A stretch of DNA of 5,773 bases from contig CACXFE010000088.1 in assembly GCA_902766855.1 (NCBI GenBank), positions 1 through 5,773 of the forward strand, in the 5' to 3' direction. The DNA comes from Oscillospiraceae bacterium. Lineage in GTDB: Bacteria > Bacillota > Clostridia > Oscillospirales > Acutalibacteraceae. Positions 1 through 5,766 of the stretch are shown here, piece by piece. A program made the translations under genes and the position numbers. Within the stretch, counting starts at the first letter, position 1; each line of letters starts with the position of its first letter. Under the pieces are notes generated by a model, which worked only from the letters and a program-made list of their open reading frames with translations, ran no database searches and was not told the origin of the DNA.

Positions 1-621
1 ATCCGCATTGAGTCCCGCATCCACGGCTCCCGCGGCATTCCGAGCGATTGGCGCGGCACCAAAGCACGAGGCGGCGGGATGATCCTCGATTGGGGGGTAC
101 ACCTGATCGACCAGATTTTGCAGATCATCCGTGAACCCATTGTGCGCATCCACTGCACCGTCACCCACATCACCAACCGGGAAGTGGACGATGGATTCCG
201 CCTTTCTCTGTTATTTGAAAGCGGAAAAACCGCTTATATTGAAGTAGGAACCTATAATTTTATCGCTCTGCCCCGTTTCTATATGCAGTGCAAACAAGGC
301 ACCGCCATCATTGAAGACTGGCAGAAAAAAGCGAAAATCGCCAAAATGAAAGCCTGGAATGAAAAGGATGTTCTGCCTGTGCAAACGGCGGCCGGTATTA
401 CCAAAACCATGGCCCCGCGGGACGAGATCACGCTTGACATCACCGAGATGGAACGCCCGGTCAGCGATGTGCATGATTATTACCGCAATTTCTGTGCCGC
501 GTTGGACGGGAAAGAGGCTTCTCTCATTACCCACGCCGAAGTGCGGCGGGTCCTGCAAGTGATGGAAACGGCGTTCCGCTCGGCGGAAGAGGGGCAAACC
601 ATAGAGGTTTTCATTCCATGA
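1..621 (+). CDS. Gfo/Idh/MocA family oxidoreductase, 5'-truncated
   Basis: The reading frame is open from base 1, so the visible 206 residues are the C-terminal part of a longer protein whose Rossmann NAD(P)-binding domain lies outside the window. The first ATG (base 79) is internal: the upstream residues HGSRGIPSDWRG, followed by GGG and then LDWGVHLID, read straight through it as the start of the family's substrate-binding domain. The motif DWGVH (Asp30, His34 of the visible part) matches the DxGxH signature that supplies the catalytic His in this family. The C-terminal helix region DVHDYYRNFCAALDGKE is also typical. Family members oxidise or reduce hydroxyl groups of sugars, inositols and glycosides with NAD(P) in the cytoplasm. 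The stop codon overlaps the next start (ATGA), suggesting translational coupling. The family call is firm; the substrate is unknown. Confidence 0.9.
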   Translation: MRIESRIHGSRGIPSDWRGTKARGGGMILDWGVHLIDQILQIIREPIVRIHCTVTHITNREVDDGFRLSLLFESGKTAYIEVGTYNFIALPRFYMQCKQGTAIIEDWQKKAKIAKMKAWNEKDVLPVQTAAGITKTMAPRDEITLDITEMERPVSDVHDYYRNFCAALDGKEASLITHAEVRRVLQVMETAFRSAEEGQTIEVFIP

Positions 622-1616
622 TCCGCCTTGCCACGGTCGGTACCAGCGCCATTACCGAGCATATGATCGCCGCCGTGAAGGAATCCGGCAGGTTTTGCCT
701 GCAAACCGCCTTCTCGCGGGAGCCGAAGCGTGCCGCGGCTTTTGCCGAAAAGCACGGTTTTCATACGGCCTGTTCTTCCCTGCCCGCCTTGGCGCAAAGC
801 CGGGAGATCGACGCGGTGTATCTTGCTTCCCCGAATGTTTGCCACCCGGCGCAAAGCCGCCTGTTTCTGGAAAACGGCAAGCATGTATTATGTGAAAAGC
901 CGATTGTGACCGAAAGTGAACAATTTTCCGCCCTGCATGCCTTATCACAGAAAAACGGCTTGATTTATATGGAGGCGATCATGTCCCGCCACAGTGCCGG
1001 GCACGCGGTGTTAAAACAGGCGTTGGAGCGAATCGGGCGGATTGCGCTTGCCCGGTTTGATTTCTGCCAGCGTTCCAGCCGGTATGATCGTTTTTTACAA
1101 GGAAAGCCGGTCAATATTTTTGATATGTCTTTGGCGGCCGGTACCCTGATGGATTTAGGGGTATACTGTGTGTGGGCGGCGGTCGATCTGTTCGGGACGC
1201 CGCAAGACCTTTCCGCCACGGCTTCCTTTGCGGAAAACGGCGCCGATATGGCGGGTGCGGCCATTTTGGATTACAGGGCTTTCCCCGCGATTCTGACCTA
1301 TGCAAAATCCGGCGAATCCGCCCTGCGATCCGAAATTATCGGAGATCACGGCACGATCAAACTCGCTTCCGTTTCTCAGTTCACCGGGATCACGCTGGTG
1401 CAAAACGGTGTGGAAACGCCGCTTCTCCCCTGTACCGACCGTATCGAAGTGATGCGAGGGGAAGCATCGCGTTTTGCGGATTATATCGAGCATCCCGATC
1501 GCACACGGGAAGATTACCGACAGGTATCCGATCTGACACGGCAGGTACATCGCCTGATGGATCAGATCAAGGCGAAAGCCGATATCCAATATTCGATAAA
1601 GGAGTATGTCATATGA
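618..1616 (+). CDS. Gfo/Idh/MocA family oxidoreductase (Tyr-type active site)
   Basis: This is a complete 332-residue protein, the usual length for the family. The N-terminal Rossmann domain starts with RLATVGTSAIT (residues 3-13), where the family's GxGxxG is degenerate. EKP at 93-95 carries the conserved Lys94. The C-terminal domain has the stretch from Tyr156 through NIFD to LMDLGVY, with Asp179 and Tyr183. Tyr183 sits where many relatives have the catalytic His, as in glucose-fructose oxidoreductase and dihydrodiol dehydrogenase-like members. A cytoplasmic NAD(P)-dependent sugar or polyol oxidoreductase is expected. The start overlaps the upstream stop as ATGA, with a modest GAGG ten bases upstream, so coupling probably drives translation. 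Its own stop overlaps the next start in the same way. The substrate cannot be assigned. Confidence 0.92.
   Translation: MIRLATVGTSAITEHMIAAVKESGRFCLQTAFSREPKRAAAFAEKHGFHTACSSLPALAQSREIDAVYLASPNVCHPAQSRLFLENGKHVLCEKPIVTESEQFSALHALSQKNGLIYMEAIMSRHSAGHAVLKQALERIGRIALARFDFCQRSSRYDRFLQGKPVNIFDMSLAAGTLMDLGVYCVWAAVDLFGTPQDLSATASFAENGADMAGAAILDYRAFPAILTYAKSGESALRSEIIGDHGTIKLASVSQFTGITLVQNGVETPLLPCTDRIEVMRGEASRFADYIEHPDRTREDYRQVSDLTRQVHRLMDQIKAKADIQYSIKEYVI
1598..1604 (+). promoter_or_regulatory. Ribosome binding site of the first TIM-barrel gene
   Basis: AAAGGAG lies eight bases before the ATG at 1613, inside the end of the preceding gene. It decides the start: the same frame is open far upstream (to about 1172), but only the ATG at 1613 gives the family's N-terminus MKLGIVSAIYDG. 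Confidence 0.85.
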
Positions 1617-2527
1617 AACTTGGAATTGTCAGTGCAATTTATGACGGGTTTTCATTTGAAGAAGCCGTCGAAAACGCGGTACAAAACGGATGCACCTGCA
1701 TCGAAGTGGCTTGTTGGCCGCAAGGCAAGGCAGAGCGGCGGTATGCCGGCGTCAGCCATATTGATGTGGAGAACACTTCCCCCGAATATCTGGCTTACAT
1801 TCAAGATTTTTGCAAGCAAAAAGGGATCACCATTTCGTCCCTTGCCTTTTATCCCAACCCGATGGACGGCAACCTTGCCAAACGGGAGGCTAATATCGCG
1901 CACTTGAAAAAAGTGATCCGGATGAGTTCTTTGTTAGGCGTCAATCTGGTGACCACCTTTATCGGGCGCGATCAGAACAAGACCGTGGAAGACAATCTGG
2001 AATTGTTCAAAGAAATCTGGCCCCCGATCATTCGTTTCGCCAAAGAGCAAGGTGTGAAAGTGGCCATCGAAAACTGCCCGATGCTGTTTGGCGCGGATCA
2101 GTGGCCGGGCGGGCAAAATCTGTTCACCACCCCGAAACTGTGGCGCAAAATGTTTGAAATCATCCCGGATGACAATTTCGGCATCAATTACGATCCCAGC
2201 CATTTCATTTGGCAGCAGATCGATTATATCAAACCGCTTTATGAGTTTAAAGACCGTATTTTCCATGTGCATTTCAAAGACATCAAACTGTATCCCGATA
2301 AACTCAACGATGTGGGGATCATGGCTTATCCGCTTGAATATATGAGCCCGAAACTCCCGGGGCTTGGGGATGTGAACTGGGGCAAATACGCCTCCGCCCT
2401 GACCGACATCGGGTATGACGGGTTTGCTTGTATTGAGATCGAAGACAAAGCCTTTGAAGGCTCGAAAGAGCGCATTTTGGATTCCGTTGCTCTGAGTTGC
2501 CGGTATATGCGGCAATTCATCATATAA
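1613..2527 (+). CDS. Sugar phosphate isomerase/epimerase family TIM-barrel protein
   Basis: This is a 304-residue xylose isomerase-like TIM barrel (AP endonuclease 2 fold). Strand 1 is KLGIVSAI; strand 2 ends in CIEVACWP (29-36). Likely divalent-metal and active-site residues at strand ends are Glu153 in AIEN, Asp194 and His197 in NYDPSH, His218 and His220 in FHVHFKD, and Glu275 or Glu277 in CIEIED. PGLGDVNW (249-256) is a loop common in this family. These cytoplasmic enzymes isomerise or epimerise keto sugars and inososes; some relatives cleave oxidised glycosides. The start overlaps the upstream dehydrogenase stop by four bases, and another dehydrogenase follows 24 bases later, so it probably acts on a keto product made by a neighbour. 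Inosose isomerase/dehydratase-like, keto-sugar epimerase or deglycosidase-like activity are all possible. Confidence 0.9.
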   Translation: MKLGIVSAIYDGFSFEEAVENAVQNGCTCIEVACWPQGKAERRYAGVSHIDVENTSPEYLAYIQDFCKQKGITISSLAFYPNPMDGNLAKREANIAHLKKVIRMSSLLGVNLVTTFIGRDQNKTVEDNLELFKEIWPPIIRFAKEQGVKVAIENCPMLFGADQWPGGQNLFTTPKLWRKMFEIIPDDNFGINYDPSHFIWQQIDYIKPLYEFKDRIFHVHFKDIKLYPDKLNDVGIMAYPLEYMSPKLPGLGDVNWGKYASALTDIGYDGFACIEIEDKAFEGSKERILDSVALSCRYMRQFII

Positions 2528-2537
2528 AATAAAATTC

Positions 2538-2543
2538 AGGAGG
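2538..2543 (+). promoter_or_regulatory. Ribosome binding site fixing the start of the third dehydrogenase
   Basis: A perfect AGGAGG sits eight bases before the ATG at 2552. It supports the start that gives the protein a leader of about 24 residues ahead of its first Rossmann strand. No comparable site precedes the internal ATG at codon 13. Confidence 0.88.
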
Positions 2544-2551
2544 AAATCAAC

Positions 2552-3718
2552 ATGGCAAATCTTGATTTGAACGACTTTTCCACCAACATGACCGAAGGCG
2601 AGCGCCAATACAGCGATAAAAAACTGCGCATCGGCGTGATCGGGATGGGCGGCATTGCCGGCTCACATCTTGACAGTTACAAAAAACAGCCCGATGTGGA
2701 AATTGTGGCGGCGTGCGACCTGATCGAAGGCAAATCCGAAAAATCATTGGAAAAGCACGGCATCACCGGCGTAAAATGCTTCACGGATTACAAGCAGATG
2801 ATCGACACGGTGGCAATGGACGCGGTTTCGGTTTGTACTTACAACCGCACCCATGCGGAATGCACCATCTACGCGTTAGAGCATGGCCTGCATGTACTGC
2901 TTGAAAAACCGATGACGGTGACCTTGGAAGAGGCCGTTGCGATCCGCAAAGCGGAAAAGAAGAGCGGAAAGATCGTTTCGGTAGGATTCCAGCCCCGTTT
3001 TGACGCGAATATGCAAATGATCAAAAAGATCGTGCAATCGGGCGAACTCGGTAAAATCTTTTATGTGCAAACCGGCGGCGGCCGCCGTCACGGAATCCCG
3101 GTTTCGTGGTCGGAAACCTTTATCGAAGACGATAAGGCCGGCCTTGGCGCTCTCGGTGATATCGGCTGCTACTCGATCGATATGGTGATGAATGCGCTCG
3201 GCAATCCGAAGCCGCTTCGCGTCACCGGCGTGGCGACCGATTATTTCGGCAAGACTCCCGAAGCCTATGCAGAAGTCGGCAAACCGGAATGCGCTGAAAA
3301 ATTCAGTGTTGACGACTTTGCTTCCGCTTATATCCGCTTGGAAGGCGATATTGTTTTAGACTTCCGTATTTCCTGGTATATGCATCTTGATACCACGGGC
3401 GACACCATCATAATGGGTACCAAAGGCAGCCTGCGCATTCCTTCCACCGAGTGTTGGAACGGCACCTTCAATAAACCGATGACGATTTATCGTGATGTTG
3501 CCGGCAGGCCGGTTCAGACCGAGATCCCGCTGATCCATTCTCCGGAAACTCCCACTTTGTTTGATAAGAAAATCCGCTCCTTCCTTGACGCGATCATCGA
3601 AGGGAAAGCCGCCCCGGTACCGACCGATCAGATCATCTACAACCAGGCGATTTTGGACGGGATCAGCCGTTCCAGCAAATCCGGGCACGAAGTGGAAATC
3701 GAAATTCCCGAAATTTGA
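2552..3718 (+). CDS. Gfo/Idh/MocA family oxidoreductase with N-terminal extension
   Basis: This 388-residue protein is somewhat longer than the common 330-350. Residues 1-24 are a polar extension without membrane or signal-peptide character. The Rossmann domain then begins KLRIGVIGMGGIAG, with the glycine-rich loop at 28-37. LEKP at 117-120 carries Lys119, and VGFQPRF (144-150) is the usual next element. The substrate domain has ALGDIGCYSID (200-210) with Asp203 and Tyr207, the Tyr again replacing the more common His. SGELGKI at 163-169 is a standard family turn. The expected role is cytoplasmic NAD(P)-dependent oxidation of a sugar, glycoside or cyclitol hydroxyl. It lies between the two TIM-barrel genes, 24 and 15 bases away, in the same operon. 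The family is secure; the substrate is not determinable. Confidence 0.93.
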   Translation: MANLDLNDFSTNMTEGERQYSDKKLRIGVIGMGGIAGSHLDSYKKQPDVEIVAACDLIEGKSEKSLEKHGITGVKCFTDYKQMIDTVAMDAVSVCTYNRTHAECTIYALEHGLHVLLEKPMTVTLEEAVAIRKAEKKSGKIVSVGFQPRFDANMQMIKKIVQSGELGKIFYVQTGGGRRHGIPVSWSETFIEDDKAGLGALGDIGCYSIDMVMNALGNPKPLRVTGVATDYFGKTPEAYAEVGKPECAEKFSVDDFASAYIRLEGDIVLDFRISWYMHLDTTGDTIIMGTKGSLRIPSTECWNGTFNKPMTIYRDVAGRPVQTEIPLIHSPETPTLFDKKIRSFLDAIIEGKAAPVPTDQIIYNQAILDGISRSSKSGHEVEIEIPEI

Positions 3719-3726
3719 AGGTGAGG
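3718..3726 (+). promoter_or_regulatory. Ribosome binding site of the second TIM-barrel gene
   Basis: AAGGTGAGG overlaps the last base of the preceding stop codon. Its GAGG core lies seven bases before the ATG at 3734, which supports this start and continuous translation along the operon. Confidence 0.75.
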
Positions 3727-3733
3727 TATTCGT

Positions 3734-4549
3734 ATGAGTCGTTATGAATTTCCTATTGCTTTACAACTTTATTCGGTAAGGAATGAATTGAAAGCGGATT
3801 TTGAAGGCACCTTAAAGAAGGTCAAAGAACTCGGGTATGACGGTGTGGAATTTGCCGGATTATACGGGCACGGTGCCGAAGAAGTGAAAGCACTGTGTGA
3901 TAAATACAATCTGGTGCCGATCTCCGCCCATGTGCCGCTGGCAGACATGATGAAAGATCCCGATTTGATCCGGGTTTATAAGCAAATCGGGTGTGCTTAT
4001 GTGGTTATCCCGTATCTGCCGGAGGATCAGCGCCCCGGTCAGCCGAAATTTGAAGAAGTGATCAAAAACGCAAAAGTACTGGCGGAAAAAGCAAAAGCCG
4101 CGGGTATGAAACTGTGTTATCATAACCACGACTTCGAGTTTGTTAAGATCGGCGGAGAATATGCAATCGATATTCTGTATCGCGAAGTGCCGGATCTGAT
4201 GCCTCAATTCGATACTTGTTGGGTCAAGGTAGGCGGTGAAAATCCGGCGGCGTATCTGCGCAAATATGCCGGCAGACAGGAAATCACGCATTTAAAAGAT
4301 TTCGTCGGTTCCAAATCGGAAAATATGTACGCGCTCATCGGAATCGATGAAAACGAGAAAAAAGAATCCGCCGACAAATTTGAACTTCGTCCTCTCGGAA
4401 AAGGCGTACAGAACTTCCCCGAAATTTTAGACGCCGCCAAAGAAATCGGCATCAAATGGGTCGTGGTGGAGCAGGATGAGCCGAGCATGGGCAAAACCCC
4501 CATGGAATGTGCCGAGATCAGCATTGCTTATCTTAAATCGATCTTTTAA
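3734..4549 (+). CDS. Sugar phosphate isomerase/epimerase (xylose isomerase-like TIM barrel)
   Basis: This is a 271-residue TIM-barrel protein of the same broad fold as the product of 1613-2527 but clearly a different subfamily. It opens with IALQLYSVR (8-16), then GYDGVEFAG (35-42). Probable metal and catalytic residues are Glu40, His130 and His132 in CYHNHDFEF (128-136), Asp160 in QFDTCWV, His186 in THLKDF and Glu246 in VVVEQDE. LGKGVQNF (221-228) is the loop before the last strand. Relatives often accompany Gfo/Idh/MocA dehydrogenases in sugar and inositol catabolic clusters, where they act on keto sugars or inososes in the cytoplasm. It appears to be the last gene of the operon. Its final 17 bases overlap the convergent regulator gene. 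IolI/IolE-like activity is an alternative that the sequence alone cannot settle. Confidence 0.91.
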   Translation: MSRYEFPIALQLYSVRNELKADFEGTLKKVKELGYDGVEFAGLYGHGAEEVKALCDKYNLVPISAHVPLADMMKDPDLIRVYKQIGCAYVVIPYLPEDQRPGQPKFEEVIKNAKVLAEKAKAAGMKLCYHNHDFEFVKIGGEYAIDILYREVPDLMPQFDTCWVKVGGENPAAYLRKYAGRQEITHLKDFVGSKSENMYALIGIDENEKKESADKFELRPLGKGVQNFPEILDAAKEIGIKWVVVEQDEPSMGKTPMECAEISIAYLKSIF

Positions 4550-4550
4550 G
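4532..4550. other. Convergent stop-codon overlap at a near-palindrome
   Basis: The + strand isomerase stops with TAA at 4547-4549 and the - strand regulator stops with TAA (read as TTA) at 4533-4535, so the coding regions overlap by 17 bp. The site has CTTAAA at one end, TTTAAG at the other, and TCGATC in the middle. Each gene therefore reads a similar ending from its own strand: LKSIF and LKRSI. Confidence 0.85.
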
Positions 4551-5330
4551 TTCTTCCCACCGCACCCGGTATTCGGCCGGCGAAACCCCCATGATATTTT
4601 TAAACGCCCGGTTGAATGACCGAATCGTTCCAAAGCCGACATTTTCCGAGATGTCGGCTATTTTATTATTTTCTTTTTTCAAAAGCCGGCAGGCCTCTGT
4701 GACCCTGAGATTGTTGATATATTCGTTAAAATTGCGATTCAATCGTTGATTGATCATGTGAGAAATATAATACTTACTCACATGCAGTTTTTCCGAAACC
4801 GTGTCCAGTGTTAAATCCTCATTGTAATGGCGGGCGCAATAATCCAAAAGGTTGTAAAAGGTAGTGGATTTATCCCGGACGATCGTATGTAAAGGCACCT
4901 TTTGCAAGACCACGCTCATAATCAGTTGGAGGTATCCGCTGATTTCCATGTTGCTGTATTTTCCTCTGGCGGTATAGATCCCGTCAAGTAAAGTATTCAG
5001 ATGCTCTTCCGGCGGGATGATGTTCTGCTCCGGCACACTGTTCACCATCTCATCCGTCTGTTCAAATAAGATGCTCGGAGAAAAAATGATCACCATAAAT
5101 TCCCCGGTTTGCAGCGTTTCATAATAGTGGATCTGATTTGGAAAGGCGATGAACAGATCCCCCTTTTTTAAGGCGTAACTGTTTTTGTCCGCATAGGCCA
5201 TGGTCTTCCCCCGGCGAACATAAACGATTTCAAATTCTTTGTGCATATGCGGCGTTCTGCCGAGGAACGGCTGTATCCCATAGTCCAGCGGCAAAATTTT
5301 ATTTTCATATATGAAATCCACTTTCATCAC
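4533..5330 (-). CDS. AraC-family transcriptional regulator
   Basis: This 265-residue cytoplasmic DNA-binding protein has the family's two-part layout. Residues 1-95 form a cupin-like sensing domain, with PHMHKEFEIVYV (27-38) and GDLFIAFPNQIHYY (57-70). Residues 165-260 hold two helix-turn-helix motifs: LTLDTVSEKLHVSKYYIS (173-190) and KIADISENVGFGTIRSFNRAF (about 223-243). The hallmark GVSPAEYR follows at 248-255. Such regulators usually bind a sugar or related ligand and activate a nearby catabolic operon, so the convergent dehydrogenase/isomerase operon is a plausible target. The operon promoter is outside the window, so no operator can be shown. The start is GTG at 5330 or ATG at 5327; neither has a convincing Shine-Dalgarno sequence. 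No clear terminator for this gene is visible. Confidence 0.93.
   Translation of the reverse strand: MMKVDFIYENKILPLDYGIQPFLGRTPHMHKEFEIVYVRRGKTMAYADKNSYALKKGDLFIAFPNQIHYYETLQTGEFMVIIFSPSILFEQTDEMVNSVPEQNIIPPEEHLNTLLDGIYTARGKYSNMEISGYLQLIMSVVLQKVPLHTIVRDKSTTFYNLLDYCARHYNEDLTLDTVSEKLHVSKYYISHMINQRLNRNFNEYINNLRVTEACRLLKKENNKIADISENVGFGTIRSFNRAFKNIMGVSPAEYRVRWEELKRSI
4634..4679 (+). terminator. Operon intrinsic terminator, inside the antisense regulator gene
   Basis: AGCCGACAT (4634-4642) and ATGTCGGCT (4651-4659) form a perfect 9-bp stem. A T-G wobble and a T-A pair extend it to 11 bp, leaving a TCCG tetraloop of the UNCG type. A T-rich tract with only two As and one C among its Ts follows the initial A (4661-4679). 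It lies 85 bases after the operon's last stop and works only in the + direction. The same DNA encodes residues 218-233 of the regulator on the other strand. Termination is inferred from sequence. Confidence 0.72.
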
Positions 5331-5339
5331 CCATTTTGT

Positions 5340-5368
5340 ACTATACCATACCTTTTTTTCTTTTTCAA
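5340..5368 (-). promoter_or_regulatory. Predicted promoter of the AraC-family gene
   Basis: On the - strand, TTGAAA (5368-5363) and TATAGT (5345-5340) are separated by exactly 17 bp, close to the sigma-70/SigA consensus. Initiation about seven bases beyond the -10 box would fall near 5333, only three to six bases before the start codon. Confidence 0.62.
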
Positions 5369-5414
5369 GTCTTTCCGCCGTTCCGAATTTTTTTGAAAAG
5401 ATCGTATTTTATAC

Positions 5415-5443
5415 TTGACTTTGCCAATCTTTTGATTTATAAT
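5415..5443 (+). promoter_or_regulatory. Predicted tRNA-Thr promoter
   Basis: TTGACT (5415-5420) and a perfect TATAAT (5438-5443) are separated by 17 bp. The expected start near 5450 is about 14 bases before the mature tRNA. It points away from the regulator promoter, so the 133-base gap between the two genes holds divergent promoters. Confidence 0.85.
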
Positions 5444-5463
5444 GTTAAAGTCGCTGATATGAT

Positions 5464-5539
<76 letters not shown>

Positions 5540-5578
5540 AAAATCCCGAATGCGAAAGCGTTCGGGATTTTACTTTTT
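5540..5578 (+). terminator. Intrinsic terminator of the tRNA gene
   Basis: AAATCCCGAA (5541-5550) pairs perfectly with TTCGGGATTT (5561-5570). Inside it TGC and GCG pair with one wobble around a GAAA tetraloop (5554-5557), giving a stem of about 13 bp followed by TACTTTTT. It starts right after the CCA end. Confidence 0.92.
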
Positions 5579-5660
5579 CACTATTCACTTTTCACTCTTC
5601 ACTCTTCACTAAAATCGCATTCAGAATTTTTGGAAGTAAAAAGTAATAGTGAAGAGTTAA
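5577..5660. repeat. TTCACTN heptamer array with inverted partner
   Basis: Five head-to-tail copies of TTCACTN occupy 5577-5611, the last base being A, T, C, C, A in turn. The first 20 bases (5577-5596) recur inverted at 5635-5653 with one missing base and one substitution. TAGTGAA and GAGTTAA (5647-5660) are inverted heptamers, the second with one mismatch. The centre contains the small palindrome ATTCAGAAT (5619-5627). No gene overlaps it. It could be a miniature palindromic repeat element; the sequence alone does not say. Confidence 0.75.
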
Positions 5661-5707
5661 GAAGTATTGCAACTCCGCCGCTTTTATGATATGCTTGTGC
5701 TACAATA

Positions 5708-5766
5708 GGGACAAATTAGAGAAACCTTATAATTAAAGGGTTTTGCTGATTTAGTCCCATTTTTTT
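5708..5766 (+). terminator. Long imperfect hairpin followed by a T-run
   Basis: The two sides pair as GGGAC/GTCCC, AAATTAG/CTGATTT and GAAACCTT/AAGGGTTT plus T. That gives about 20 pairs, three of them wobbles, with a bulged A5753, an A-G mismatch and an eight-base loop ATAATTAA (5729-5736). Seven Ts follow at 5760-5766. It resembles a + strand intrinsic terminator, but no gene lies just upstream. The stem is long for a terminator, so a mobile-element end or a structured small RNA remains possible. The rest of 5661-5707 shows only weak promoter-like hexamers. Confidence 0.55.

Noticed and set aside
1172..1612. Long in-frame N-terminal extension of the first TIM-barrel protein, giving 451 residues
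   Set aside because: It lies wholly inside the second dehydrogenase in another frame, its translation is Arg-rich and unlike the family, and a good ribosome binding site marks the ATG at 1613.
1934..2608. Long - strand open frame of 224 residues opposite the first TIM-barrel gene
   Set aside because: It is a shadow of a well-supported gene with conserved metal-site motifs, has no recognisable domain, and crosses the following gene's ribosome binding site.
3072..3092. GC-rich palindrome GGCGGCCGCC inside the third dehydrogenase
   Set aside because: It is explained by Gly-Gly-Gly-Arg-Arg codons and has no T-run or regulatory context.
4430..4453. Possible - strand terminator for the regulator (7-bp stem, 10-base loop)
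   Set aside because: On the - strand the stem is followed by TAAAATTTCGG rather than a T-run, and one pair is a wobble, so it is not convincing.
1..4549. C-glycoside deglycosidase system or inositol operon as a definite assignment
   Set aside because: No small deglycosidase subunit and no other diagnostic iol gene is visible, and both protein families are too broad to fix the substrate.
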